From assembly GCF_946190065.1 (NCBI RefSeq), contig NZ_CAMHZD010000002.1, positions 1 through 64,000 on the forward strand: DNA of 64,000 nt, in the 5' to 3' direction. This document shows positions 17,829 through 30,195 of this stretch, in pieces; within the stretch, counting starts at the first letter, position 1, and every line of letters begins with the position of its first letter. This DNA comes from Streptococcus mitis (GTDB lineage Bacteria > Bacillota > Bacilli > Lactobacillales > Streptococcaceae). A program made the position numbers and the translations under genes. The notes below the pieces were generated by a model. It worked only from the letters and a program-made list of their open reading frames with translations, was not told the origin of the DNA and searched no databases.

Positions 17829-18806
17829 ATGCTTAAATTAGGTGTCATCGGAACAGGGGCTATCAGCCACCACTTCATAGAAGCAGCCCATACCAGTGGA
17901 GAATACAAGCTGGTCGCAGTCTATTCTAGAAAACTAGAAACTGCGGCAACCTTTGCTTCTCGCTATCAGGATATCCAACTCTTTGATCAATTAGAAGACT
18001 TCTTCAAGAGCTCCTTTGATGTGGTCTATATTGCCAGTCCAAATTCCTTGCATTTTGCTCAGGCAAAAGCTGCCTTGTCTGCAGGTAAACACGTCATTCT
18101 TGAAAAACCAGCTGTCACTCAGCCACAAGAATGGCTAGATTTGAGACATACAGCTGAGAAAAATCACTGTTTTATATTCGAAGCAGCTCGCAATTACCAT
18201 GAAAAAGCTTTTATAACTATCAAAAACTTTTTAGCAGACAAGCAAATTTTAGGGGCAGATTTCAACTATGCTAAGTATTCTTCCAAAATGCCTAACTTGT
18301 TGGCTGGGGAGACACCTAATGTCTTCTCAGATCGTTTTGCTGGCGGTGCTCTCATGGATTTGGGGATTTATCCCCTCTACGCTGCCGTTCGTCTCTTTGG
18401 AAAAGCTGAGAACGCGACCTATCAGGCTCAACAGCTTGACAATAGCATGGACCTGAATGGAGACGGAATCCTCTTTTACCCTGATTTTCAAGTTCATATC
18501 AAGGCTGGGAAAAACATCACTTCCAATCTTCCTTGCGAAATTTATACGACAGATGGTACCTTGACCCTCAACACCATCGAGCATGTTCGCTCGGCTATTT
18601 TTACCGACCACCAAAGCAATCAAATCCAGCTTCCTATTCAACAGGCTCCTCATACGATGACTGTAGAAGTCGCTGCATTTGCACAAATGATCCAACAACC
18701 AGATCTGAATCTCTACCAAACTTGGCTGGAAGATGCAAGTTCTGTTCATGAGCTACTATATACCATGCGCCAGACTGCTGGCATTAGATTTGAGGCAGAA
18801 AAATGA
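17829..18806 (+). CDS. Gfo/Idh/MocA family oxidoreductase
   Basis: A 325-residue NAD(P)-dependent oxidoreductase. The N-terminal Rossmann motif KLGVIGTGAISHHF, the family EKPAV signature (HVILEKPAVTQ), and the C-terminal alpha/beta domain with GGALMDLGIYPLYA are present. The sugar or polyol substrate is unknown. The start is set at 17829 by AAGGAG; an in-frame ATG at 17745 lies upstream of the promoter. Its stop overlaps the helicase start by 4 bp (ATGA). Confidence 0.88.
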   Translation: MLKLGVIGTGAISHHFIEAAHTSGEYKLVAVYSRKLETAATFASRYQDIQLFDQLEDFFKSSFDVVYIASPNSLHFAQAKAALSAGKHVILEKPAVTQPQEWLDLRHTAEKNHCFIFEAARNYHEKAFITIKNFLADKQILGADFNYAKYSSKMPNLLAGETPNVFSDRFAGGALMDLGIYPLYAAVRLFGKAENATYQAQQLDNSMDLNGDGILFYPDFQVHIKAGKNITSNLPCEIYTTDGTLTLNTIEHVRSAIFTDHQSNQIQLPIQQAPHTMTVEVAAFAQMIQQPDLNLYQTWLEDASSVHELLYTMRQTAGIRFEAEK

Positions 18807-19885
18807 AAACCAAACTACCGACTGAATGGCAAGAACTAAGTGACCAACTCGCTTTCCAAGAATTCACCCCCATTCAAACTCAACTATTTGAGCCCCTTCT
18901 TGCAGGTGAAAATCTTCTAGGAGTAAGCCCAACAGGAACAGGCAAGACCCTCGCTTATCTCTTACCAAGTCTTCTCAGACTACAAAAGAAAAAAGCCCAA
19001 CAACTCTTGATTCTAGCACCAAATACAGAACTTGCTGGACAGATTTTTGAAGTGTGTAAAACGTGGGCAGAAGCTATCGGCTTGACTGCCCAGCTCTTCT
19101 TATCAGGTTCAAGTCAGAAACGTCAAATTGAGCGCCTAAAAAAAGGACCAGAAATTCTGATTGGAACACCTGGCCGTATCTTTGAGTTGATTAAATTGAA
19201 AAAAATCAAGATGATGAATGTGGAAACCATCATCCTGGATGAATTTGACCAATTACTAGATGATTCTCAGATACACTTTGTTGAGAAAATCACTCACTAC
19301 GCACCGCGTGACCACCAACTGGTCTACATGAGTGCGACGACCAAGTTTGACCAAGAAAAGATTGCATCTAGCACGCGAACCATTGATCTCTCTGATCAAA
19401 AACTGGACAATATCCAGCATTTCTACATGCAGGTAGATCAACGTCACCGAGTGGATATGCTACGAAAACTGGCTCATGTAGAGGATTTCCGAGGTCTTGT
19501 CTTCTTTAACAGCCTATCAGACCTTGGAAGTGCAGAAGAAAAACTACAGTATCGGGATATCTTGGCTGTTTCCCTCGCTAGTGATGTCAATGTCAAGTTC
19601 AGAAAAGTCATCTTAGAAAAGTTTAAAGACAAGCAACTAACCCTACTTCTCGCAACAGACCTTCTGGCTCGTGGAATTGATATCGATAGCCTCGAATGTG
19701 TCGTAAACTTTGATGTTCCTAGAGATAGCGAAACCTACACTCACCGTGCTGGCCGTACTGGTCGTATGGGCAAGGAAGGTTACGTTATCACTCTCGTCAC
19801 TCATCCAGAAGAAATCAAAAAACTTAAGAAGTTTGCAAGTGTACGTGAAATTGTCTTGAAAAACCAAGAACTCTATATCAGATAA
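18803..19885 (+). CDS. DEAD-box RNA helicase (CshB-like, DEFD variant)
   Basis: A 360-residue minimal two-domain SF2 RNA helicase. Q motif FQEFTPIQTQLF, Walker A SPTGTGKT, motif II written DEFD (ILDEFDQL) rather than DEAD, motif III SAT (VYMSATT), motif V ATDLLARGIDI and motif VI HRAGRTGR. There is no C-terminal RNA-binding extension. It resembles Firmicutes CshB helicases used in cold-related RNA remodelling. It is translationally coupled to the preceding oxidoreductase. Confidence 0.92.
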   Translation: MKTKLPTEWQELSDQLAFQEFTPIQTQLFEPLLAGENLLGVSPTGTGKTLAYLLPSLLRLQKKKAQQLLILAPNTELAGQIFEVCKTWAEAIGLTAQLFLSGSSQKRQIERLKKGPEILIGTPGRIFELIKLKKIKMMNVETIILDEFDQLLDDSQIHFVEKITHYAPRDHQLVYMSATTKFDQEKIASSTRTIDLSDQKLDNIQHFYMQVDQRHRVDMLRKLAHVEDFRGLVFFNSLSDLGSAEEKLQYRDILAVSLASDVNVKFRKVILEKFKDKQLTLLLATDLLARGIDIDSLECVVNFDVPRDSETYTHRAGRTGRMGKEGYVITLVTHPEEIKKLKKFASVREIVLKNQELYIR

Positions 19886-19895
19886 AGCTCCGTTT

Positions 19896-19928
19896 GCTCT
19901 ATGCCCATCAAGTGTATAGAGCTTTTTG
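19896..19928 (+). terminator. Terminator of the oxidoreductase-helicase unit
   Basis: GCTCTAT / ATAGAGC stem with a 13-nt loop, then TTTTTGTG on the + strand, 11 bp after the helicase stop. Confidence 0.8.
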
Positions 19929-19960
19929 TGTACAATTCTTCAATTTTAGTTCAATATCAG

Positions 19961-19992
19961 AAAAAAAGAACCTTGCAAAGCAAGATTCTTTT
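19961..19992 (-). terminator. tuf terminator
   Basis: On the minus strand AAAAGAAtCTTGC / GCAAGgTTCTTTT with a 3-nt loop is followed by TTTCTGA. It lies 44 bp beyond the tuf stop. Confidence 0.85.
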
Positions 19993-20035
19993 AGTGTCTG
20001 ACTTAAATAATTGTTCTTCTGGGAACTAAATCGAA

Positions 20036-21232
<1,197 letters not shown>

Positions 21233-21303
21233 TTGAGTAAAAGCCTCCAATAAAATATATTTTATAGATAGACAGTAGGCAATACAGTCTAACTTTCCTT
21301 ACT

Positions 21304-21331
21304 ATTTTATCAAATTTCAGCTAAATTGCAA
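21304..21331 (-). promoter_or_regulatory. tuf promoter
   Basis: On the minus strand TTGCAA (21326-21331), 16 bp, TAAAAT (21304-21309) with TGA before it (extended -10). Confidence 0.65.
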
Positions 21332-21414
21332 GTGTTTTACAAAGTTTTTGTGAATTATTCTTAATCTACTAATCTAAACGGTATTTCTACTCCCATCACT
21401 TCTTTAATGAAAAA

Positions 21415-21440
21415 GAAAAATCAGGAATTTCCTGATTTTT
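21415..21440 (-). terminator. Terminator of the AI-2E family gene
   Basis: AAAAATCAGGA / TCCTGATTTTT near-perfect palindrome at the gene's 3' end, overlapping its stop codon. Confidence 0.8.
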
Positions 21441-22548
21441 ACTTAGCTAATTCTCTTTCTCGTTCTTTCATTATTTTATGATTTTCATACAAACGTGATA
21501 AAAACTTAGAAATTTCTTTTAAGATAGAATAGGTTGGTACTGCGACAATCATGCCAATGACACCATAGATATTACTTGATAACAAAAGTAATACTAAAAT
21601 CGTAATTGGATGAACCTTCATCACTCCACCAACGATTCGAGGGTAAAGGATGTTCCCATCTACTTGTTGAATAATCAACATATAAACAACTGCAATCAGC
21701 ATTCTATGAGGATCAGTAAAGACATTGGCGATAATCATCGGAATCAAACCAATACTTGGTCCAACATAAGGAATGAGATTGGCCAATCCTGAAAAGATGG
21801 CAAAGACCAAAGCGTATTTCAAACCAATCACGCTATATCCGATAAAGGCCAAACAACCAATAATAATCGCATCAATAGCAACTCCACTAATATATCGAGC
21901 AATTGTAGTATTCAAATTTTTTAAAAGACCTGTAATATGCAACTTATCTCGCTTTAAAACAGTACGCTCAAGCATCGGCAAGAATTTGTGGCCATCTAAC
22001 AAAAAATAAATTAAAAATACAGGTGTCATGATAATAATCAAAACAGTACTAAAGAGCGCAGATAAGACACTTCCAACACTATTCGTTACACTATTTAGGA
22101 TATTCTGTAGAATATCTACATAAGAGAGATTTAACTGTTGAATAGTCGCTTGAATATCTAAATTTTGAAAGGCTGGATAAGTGGATAAATCGATAATCAA
22201 ATCTTGCAGACGACTGTAGATTGTCTGACTTGTAGCAATCAAACTTGTCAGCTGATTAATCAAAATCGGTAAGAGATAGACGACCCCAATAACTAGCCCA
22301 CAAACCAAGGCGCACAAGGTTAGTAGAATACCAATGATACGGTTAATTTTGAAATACTTTTGTAAAAAATTTACAATAGGATTGGTCAAATAATATAAAA
22401 AACCACCTAAAAGAAAGGGAATCATTATAGTGTTTGCGACACTTACAAAAGGCGTTATAATCCCACCCATCTGTCTCCATAAATAAAAGATGATGGTTAA
22501 TAGTAAAATCTCACTGGTCCAAAAAAATAATTTATTCTTACGAAACAT
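21439..22548 (-). CDS. AI-2E family transporter (PerM/YdiK-like)
   Basis: A 369-residue membrane protein with about eight helices and the family pattern: two N-terminal helices, a soluble helical stretch (residues ~100-150), then a C-terminal bundle with LIPYVGPSIGLIPMIIA. The family is annotated as the autoinducer-2 exporter superfamily, but most members have unproven substrates and include Na+/H+ antiporters. It is divergent from dacA; the C-terminal tail is highly charged (RERELAK). Confidence 0.85.
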   Translation of the reverse strand: MFRKNKLFFWTSEILLLTIIFYLWRQMGGIITPFVSVANTIMIPFLLGGFLYYLTNPIVNFLQKYFKINRIIGILLTLCALVCGLVIGVVYLLPILINQLTSLIATSQTIYSRLQDLIIDLSTYPAFQNLDIQATIQQLNLSYVDILQNILNSVTNSVGSVLSALFSTVLIIIMTPVFLIYFLLDGHKFLPMLERTVLKRDKLHITGLLKNLNTTIARYISGVAIDAIIIGCLAFIGYSVIGLKYALVFAIFSGLANLIPYVGPSIGLIPMIIANVFTDPHRMLIAVVYMLIIQQVDGNILYPRIVGGVMKVHPITILVLLLLSSNIYGVIGMIVAVPTYSILKEISKFLSRLYENHKIMKERERELAK

Positions 22549-22650
22549 GAAGTACCTCCATTCATCTATTTTACCACACTTTCAAAAAAGCTTCTTTCTT
22601 ATATCATGAAACTGGGAATATTTTTTTCTTTATGATAGAATAAACTTACT

Positions 22651-23892
22651 ATGAAAAAAATAATTTTAACTCTCCTAAGCCTTTCCGTTATTGGGGCAGC
22701 ATCTACTGTTGATGCTCAAGATTTTAATATTGCTGCTAAACATGCAATTGCTGTTGAGGCAAATACCGGTAAAATTCTCTATGAGAAAGATGCAACCCAG
22801 CCAGTTGAAATTGCTTCGATCACAAAATTGATTACTGTTTATCTTGTCTATGAAGCCTTGGAAAACGGTAGTATTACACTATCAACTCCGGTAGATATCT
22901 CTGATTATCCATACAAATTAACGACAAATTCTGAAGCGAGTAACGTTCCTATGGAGGCTCGTAATTATACCGTCGAACAACTACTGGAAGCAACCCTAGT
23001 ATCCAGTGCTAACAGTGCAGCTATTGCGTTAGCTGAAAAAATTGCTGGCTCAGAAAAAGATTTCGTCGATATGATGAGGGCAAAGCTCTTGGAATGGGGC
23101 ATTCAGGATGCCACTGTTGTCAATACGACGGGTCTTAACAATGAGACTTTAGGGGATAACATTTACCCAGGATCTAAAAAAGATGATGAAAACAAGCTCA
23201 GTGCTTATGATGTCGCTATCGTTGCTCGCAATCTCATCAAAAAATACCCACAAGTCTTGGAAATCACGAAAAAACCTTCTTCTACTTTTGCTGGAATGAC
23301 AATCACTTCGACAAACTACATGTTAGAAGGCATGCCTGCTCATCGAGGTGGTTTTGACGGACTCAAGACAGGAACAACAGACAAAGCTGGTGAATCTTTT
23401 GTTGGTACTACTGTTGAAAAAGGGATGAGGGTTATCACAGTTGTTTTGAATGCAGACCATCAGGACAATAATCCTTACGCTCGTTTTACAGCTACATCTT
23501 CACTAATGGATTATATTTCTTCTACATTCATGCTTCGCAAAATCGTTCAAAAAGGCGATGCCTACCAAGATAGCAAAGCCCCAGTACAAGATGGAAAAGA
23601 AGATACAGTCACTGCCGTTGCCAAAGATGATATCTCTTTAATTGAACGTGTTGGAAGTCAATCTTCCCAATCTGTTCAATTCACACCTGATTCTAAAGCA
23701 ATCCCAGCACCACTTGAAGCCGGAACAGTGGTTGGACATTTGACTTATGAAGACAAGGACTTGATTGGTCAAGGTTACATTACCACAGAACGTCCTAGTT
23801 TCGAAATGGTAGCGGAAAAGAAAGTTGAAAAAGCCTTCTTCTTAAAAGTTTGGTGGAATCAGTTTATCCGCTTCATCAATGAAAAATTATAA
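22651..23892 (+). CDS. dacA: D-alanyl-D-alanine carboxypeptidase (PBP3)
   Basis: A 413-residue low-molecular-mass penicillin-binding protein that trims the terminal D-Ala from peptidoglycan stem peptides, limiting crosslinking. A cleavable signal peptide (~residues 1-22) is followed by the serine active site S56-I-T-K59, S119-A-N and K239-T-G. The C-terminal domain (from ~residue 280) ends in an amphipathic anchor rich in Trp/Phe (FFLKVWWNQFIRFINEKL). All catalytic motifs are intact. Confidence 0.97.
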   Translation: MKKIILTLLSLSVIGAASTVDAQDFNIAAKHAIAVEANTGKILYEKDATQPVEIASITKLITVYLVYEALENGSITLSTPVDISDYPYKLTTNSEASNVPMEARNYTVEQLLEATLVSSANSAAIALAEKIAGSEKDFVDMMRAKLLEWGIQDATVVNTTGLNNETLGDNIYPGSKKDDENKLSAYDVAIVARNLIKKYPQVLEITKKPSSTFAGMTITSTNYMLEGMPAHRGGFDGLKTGTTDKAGESFVGTTVEKGMRVITVVLNADHQDNNPYARFTATSSLMDYISSTFMLRKIVQKGDAYQDSKAPVQDGKEDTVTAVAKDDISLIERVGSQSSQSVQFTPDSKAIPAPLEAGTVVGHLTYEDKDLIGQGYITTERPSFEMVAEKKVEKAFFLKVWWNQFIRFINEKL

Positions 23893-23923
23893 AAAATCGC
23901 GATTTTAAACCGCGATTTTTTAT
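23891..23923 (+). terminator. dacA terminator
   Basis: AAAAAATCGCG / CGCGATTTTTT arms around a short loop, directly after the dacA stop. The symmetric A/T flanks also let it stop the opposite strand. Confidence 0.85.
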
Positions 23924-23925
23924 TT

Positions 23926-24031
23926 TATAGTGAAATGAAATAAAAACTGAACAAATTTATTGGGACAGAAAACTAATTTCTAAAAATGTTTTAGAAATCA
24001 CAGTGTACTATTCCAGTTTCAATTCATTATA
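23926..24031. repeat. RUP element
   Basis: A 106-bp element with inverted ends (TATAGTGAAATGAAA / TTTCAATTCATTATA), aligning with 806-912. The best-kept stretch is TAATTTCTAAAAATGTTTTAG. It abuts the dacA terminator and lies 9 bp from the 3' end of the gene at 24040. Confidence 0.85.
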
Positions 24032-24039
24032 TTTGTTTT

Positions 24040-24609
24040 TTAAACTTCATAATAGGGAAACGGACGGTCACTATCCAATGGACGATTTAGTACTTCTTTT
24101 TCCAAAATAGCGCGCCAACCAGATACCAATTCTTCAAAAATCAATTTGGCTTCAGGAGAAGCTGTTGTAAGCTTCCGTCCAAACCAAGCCATGGTTGCAG
24201 TTTCAAACTGAAGCATAGCGTAGTCGATTACCGGTACATTTGCCTCTTCATAATTCTCATTTACTGCTTGTGCAACTTCTGATGCTTGTGGAAGAAGTTG
24301 ATTGCTGATTTTATCTACAACACTTGCGTCCATCTCTCGCCAAGAAAGTAATTGACCATCCACCTGATAAAAGAGCTCAAAGGTTTCTTGATTTTTCTTA
24401 AAATTGGTAAGAACAAAAGCACGTTCCACTGCCTCTGGACCACCAACAGCCTTTACAGCGTTTATAAGGAGATTTTCTTCCATTTGTCTCCAATAATCAT
24501 CAGCTTCTTCTACCAAATCAATTGTGAAAGGTGGAACAATTTCCTCGGCAGAAATTTCGCCTTTATTCGCTTTCTCGATATTACCAAATAATTTTTTTAA
24601 GAATCCCAT
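24040..24609 (-). CDS. Conserved hypothetical protein at the end of the suf operon
   Basis: A 189-residue acidic cytoplasmic protein with no motif I recognise. The N-terminus (MGFLKKLFGNIEKANKGEIS) is amphipathic and could touch the membrane. The rest is mainly helical with conserved-looking FETATMAWFGRK and RPFPYYEV segments. It starts 19 bp after sufB on the same strand, so it is probably co-transcribed with the SUF genes and may act with them; this is an inference from position only. Confidence 0.7.
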   Translation of the reverse strand: MGFLKKLFGNIEKANKGEISAEEIVPPFTIDLVEEADDYWRQMEENLLINAVKAVGGPEAVERAFVLTNFKKNQETFELFYQVDGQLLSWREMDASVVDKISNQLLPQASEVAQAVNENYEEANVPVIDYAMLQFETATMAWFGRKLTTASPEAKLIFEELVSGWRAILEKEVLNRPLDSDRPFPYYEV

Positions 24610-24628
24610 TTGCTTCTCCTAGTTCCTA

Positions 24629-26041
24629 TTACCCAACTGACCCTTCCATTTCGTAGCTGATCAAGCGGTTAAGCTCAACAGCATACTCCATTGGAAGTTC
24701 TTTTGTGAAGGGTTCTACAAATCCCATAACAATCATTTCAGTTGCCTCTGATTCTGACAATCCACGACTCATGAGGTAATAGAGTTGTTCTTCTGAAATT
24801 TTTGAAACCTTGGCTTCGTGTTCCAAAGCGACTTGCGAGTTGTGAATTTCATTAAATGGAATAGTATCTGATGCTGACAAGTCATCCATGATAATGGTAT
24901 CACACTCAATGTGAGAAACAGATTTCTTAGAGTTCTTGTTAAAGGTTACTTGTCCACGGTAGTCAACCTTTCCTCCACCTTTAGCGATGGATTTAGACAC
25001 GATGGACGAGCTGGTATGTGGAGCATTATGGATCATCTTAGCACCAGTATCTTGGTGTTGCCCAGCATTAGCAAAGGCGATAGAGAGCATGGTACCGCGC
25101 GCTCCTTCTCCATCTAAGTATACAGATGGATATTTCATAGTCGTTTTGGCACCCAAGTTTCCATCAATCCACTCAACAGTTGCATCTTTCAAGGCTTTGG
25201 CACGTTTGGTTACCAAGTTATATACGTTATCAGACCAGTTTTGGATGGTTGTATAGCGCATGTAAGCTCCATCCAAGGCAAAGATTTCTACAATGGCAGC
25301 GTGCAAGCTGTTACTTGAATAAGTCGGTGCTGTACATCCTTCTACGTAATGGACACTTGCTCCCTCATCAACGATAATCAAGGTACGTTCAAACTGACCA
25401 GTATTTTCGTTGTTGATACGGAAGTAAGTTTGAAGTGGAATATCTACCTTGACTCCTTTTGGTACGTAGATAAAGGTTCCACCAGACCATACTGCTGAGT
25501 TAAGGGCAGCCAACTTGTTATCTGTTGGCGGTACCAACTTAGCAAAGTATTGTTTAAACAAGTCTGGGTATTCCTTGAGGGCAGAATCCGTATCTGTAAA
25601 GATAATCCCCAATTTTTGGAACTCTTCCTTCATGTTGTGGTAAACCACTTCTGACTCGTACTGGGCAGAGGCACCTGCTAGATAAGCACGCTCAGCTTCC
25701 GGAATCCCAATACGTTCAAAGGTTTCCTTGATTTTTTCAGGAACTTCATCCCATGAACGGGCTGGTTTATCAGATGGTTTTTGGTAGTAGATCAAGTCAT
25801 CAAAATCAATCTCTGACAAGTCTGCTCCCCAAGTTTGCATGGGCATTTTTTTGAAAGTTTCATAAGACTTCAAACGGAACTCTAACATCCACTCAGGTTC
25901 TCCCTTTGCAGCTGATAGCTCACGAATGACATCTTCATTCAATCCTTTTCCTGTCGATAGGACAGGCTCTACATCATCATGGAAACCAAATTTATATTCA
26001 CCAAGGTCAATTGGTTTTGGTTCTACTCTTTCTTCAGCCAT
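24629..26041 (-). CDS. sufB: Fe-S cluster assembly scaffold SufB
   Basis: A 470-residue SufB, the scaffold subunit of the SufBCD complex. The beta-helix core ([23 protein letters not shown]) and C-terminal SufB/SufD domain ([40 protein letters not shown]) are present. The start at 26041 ([10 protein letters not shown]) has AAAGGATATT; the frame is open 15 codons further with no ribosome site. Last core gene in the sufC-D-S-U-B order. Confidence 0.97.
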   Translation of the reverse strand: MAEERVEPKPIDLGEYKFGFHDDVEPVLSTGKGLNEDVIRELSAAKGEPEWMLEFRLKSYETFKKMPMQTWGADLSEIDFDDLIYYQKPSDKPARSWDEVPEKIKETFERIGIPEAERAYLAGASAQYESEVVYHNMKEEFQKLGIIFTDTDSALKEYPDLFKQYFAKLVPPTDNKLAALNSAVWSGGTFIYVPKGVKVDIPLQTYFRINNENTGQFERTLIIVDEGASVHYVEGCTAPTYSSNSLHAAIVEIFALDGAYMRYTTIQNWSDNVYNLVTKRAKALKDATVEWIDGNLGAKTTMKYPSVYLDGEGARGTMLSIAFANAGQHQDTGAKMIHNAPHTSSSIVSKSIAKGGGKVDYRGQVTFNKNSKKSVSHIECDTIIMDDLSASDTIPFNEIHNSQVALEHEAKVSKISEEQLYYLMSRGLSESEATEMIVMGFVEPFTKELPMEYAVELNRLISYEMEGSVG

Positions 26042-26098
26042 AATATCCTTTCTTTCATTCTTCATTTCTACTGATTCATAAGACAAAAGAAACTTGCC

Positions 26099-29025
<2,927 letters not shown>

Positions 29026-29052
29026 TTACTTCTCCTAAAAGATACGAGGGAA

Positions 29053-29823
29053 TTACAATTCTTCCTTGTAGTCGTAGCCAAGTTCTTCAGCTAATTTTGC
29101 GTATCCTTCGCGTTCCAAACGCGCTGCCAGTTCTGGACCACCTGAAAGGACAACACGACCTTCCATCATCACGTGTACTACATCAGGTGTGATGTAGTTC
29201 AAAAGACGTTGGTAGTGAGTGATAATCATAGCACCAAAGCCTTCACCACGCATAGCATTCACACCTTTAGAAACGACTTTAAGAGCATCAATATCAAGAC
29301 CAGAGTCAATCTCATCCAAAAGAGCGAAAGTTGGTTCCAACATCAAAAGTTGAAGAATTTCATTACGCTTTTTCTCACCGCCAGAGAAACCTTCGTTGAG
29401 GTAACGCTCAGCCATTTCTTCTTTCATGTTGAGCAATTCCATTTTCTCATCCAGTTTAGTAATGAACTCACGAACTGAAATCTTCTCATCGTCTTCTTTA
29501 CCAGCATTCATGGCTGCACGAAGAAATTCAGCGTTAGTAATTCCAGGAATTTCTGATGGGTATTGCATAGCAAGGAAAAGTCCCATTCGCGCACGCTCAT
29601 CTACTTCCAACTCAAGAATATTAACACCGTCAAACAAGACTTCACCCTTTGTTACTTCATAGTTCGGGTTTCCCATGATAGCGGCAGAAAGAGTTGATTT
29701 ACCAGTACCATTTGGTCCCATGATAGCGGCAATTTCTCCTGTTTTAAGGGTCAGGTTAACCCCTTTTAAAATTTCTTTTCCTTCAATCTCAACGTGAAGA
29801 TCTTTGATCTCTAATACTGACAT
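29053..29823 (-). CDS. sufC: SufC ATPase
   Basis: A 256-residue ABC-type cytosolic ATPase that drives the SufBCD scaffold. Walker A GPNGTGKST, signature FSGGEKKRNEIL and Walker B FALLDEIDSGLDIDAL. The start at 29823 (MSVLEIKDLHVEIEGKE) follows AAAGGAACT; a longer in-frame reading to 29931 would include the promoter. First gene of the SUF operon. Confidence 0.97.
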   Translation of the reverse strand: MSVLEIKDLHVEIEGKEILKGVNLTLKTGEIAAIMGPNGTGKSTLSAAIMGNPNYEVTKGEVLFDGVNILELEVDERARMGLFLAMQYPSEIPGITNAEFLRAAMNAGKEDDEKISVREFITKLDEKMELLNMKEEMAERYLNEGFSGGEKKRNEILQLLMLEPTFALLDEIDSGLDIDALKVVSKGVNAMRGEGFGAMIITHYQRLLNYITPDVVHVMMEGRVVLSGGPELAARLEREGYAKLAEELGYDYKEEL

Positions 29824-29910
29824 GATAGTTCCTTTCTTTTTCAAAGCCTTTACAGTTCTTACTGGAAACATACTTGATTTCCCTAGCAAATACGGTAAAA
29901 GGTCAATAAA

Positions 29911-29931
29911 TATACTTTTATAGTATAACAA
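29911..29931 (-). promoter_or_regulatory. Probable suf promoter with short palindrome
   Basis: The minus strand reads TGTTATACT (extended -10; TATACT at 29922-29927) immediately after the terminator of the small membrane-protein gene. TATACT pairs with AGTATA at 29911-29916 (6-bp inverted repeat, 5-nt gap). No clear -35 box is seen. Confidence 0.4.
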
Positions 29932-29953
29932 AAAAAAGCCTAAAAGGCTTTGA
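29929..29953 (-). terminator. Terminator of the DUF3272 gene
   Basis: AAAGCC / GGCTTT stem with a 4-nt loop and a run of eight T on the minus strand. Confidence 0.75.
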
Positions 29954-29973
29954 TTTTGTCTAGAAGCTGAGGA

Positions 29974-30168
29974 CTAGTCTTTTCCTTTCAAGTGCTGGTC
30001 AATGACATCTACAATCTTGCCCATCAAGTAACTGACTCGGAAATTTCTAAAAAGCAAAATGGCCCAAAAGGCTGCCATAATATAGCGACCAGTCATCCAG
30101 GCTTCATTGAAAAAATAGGTCTCAGCAGCTGTAAACAGCGCGATGATAATAAATTGTTGTCTATGCAT
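29974..30168 (-). CDS. Small membrane protein, DUF3272-like
   Basis: A 64-residue protein with two hydrophobic stretches (QFIIIALFTAAETYFF and YIMAAFWAILLF) and a short charged tail (IDQHLKGKD). It resembles DUF3272, a streptococcal family of unknown function. It lies 27 bp downstream of dnaX on the same strand and is followed by its own terminator, so it is likely the last gene of the GAF-dnaX unit. Confidence 0.7.
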   Translation of the reverse strand: MHRQQFIIIALFTAAETYFFNEAWMTGRYIMAAFWAILLFRNFRVSYLMGKIVDVIDQHLKGKD

Positions 30169-30195
30169 AAACTTATTGTATCATGAAATCTTTCT

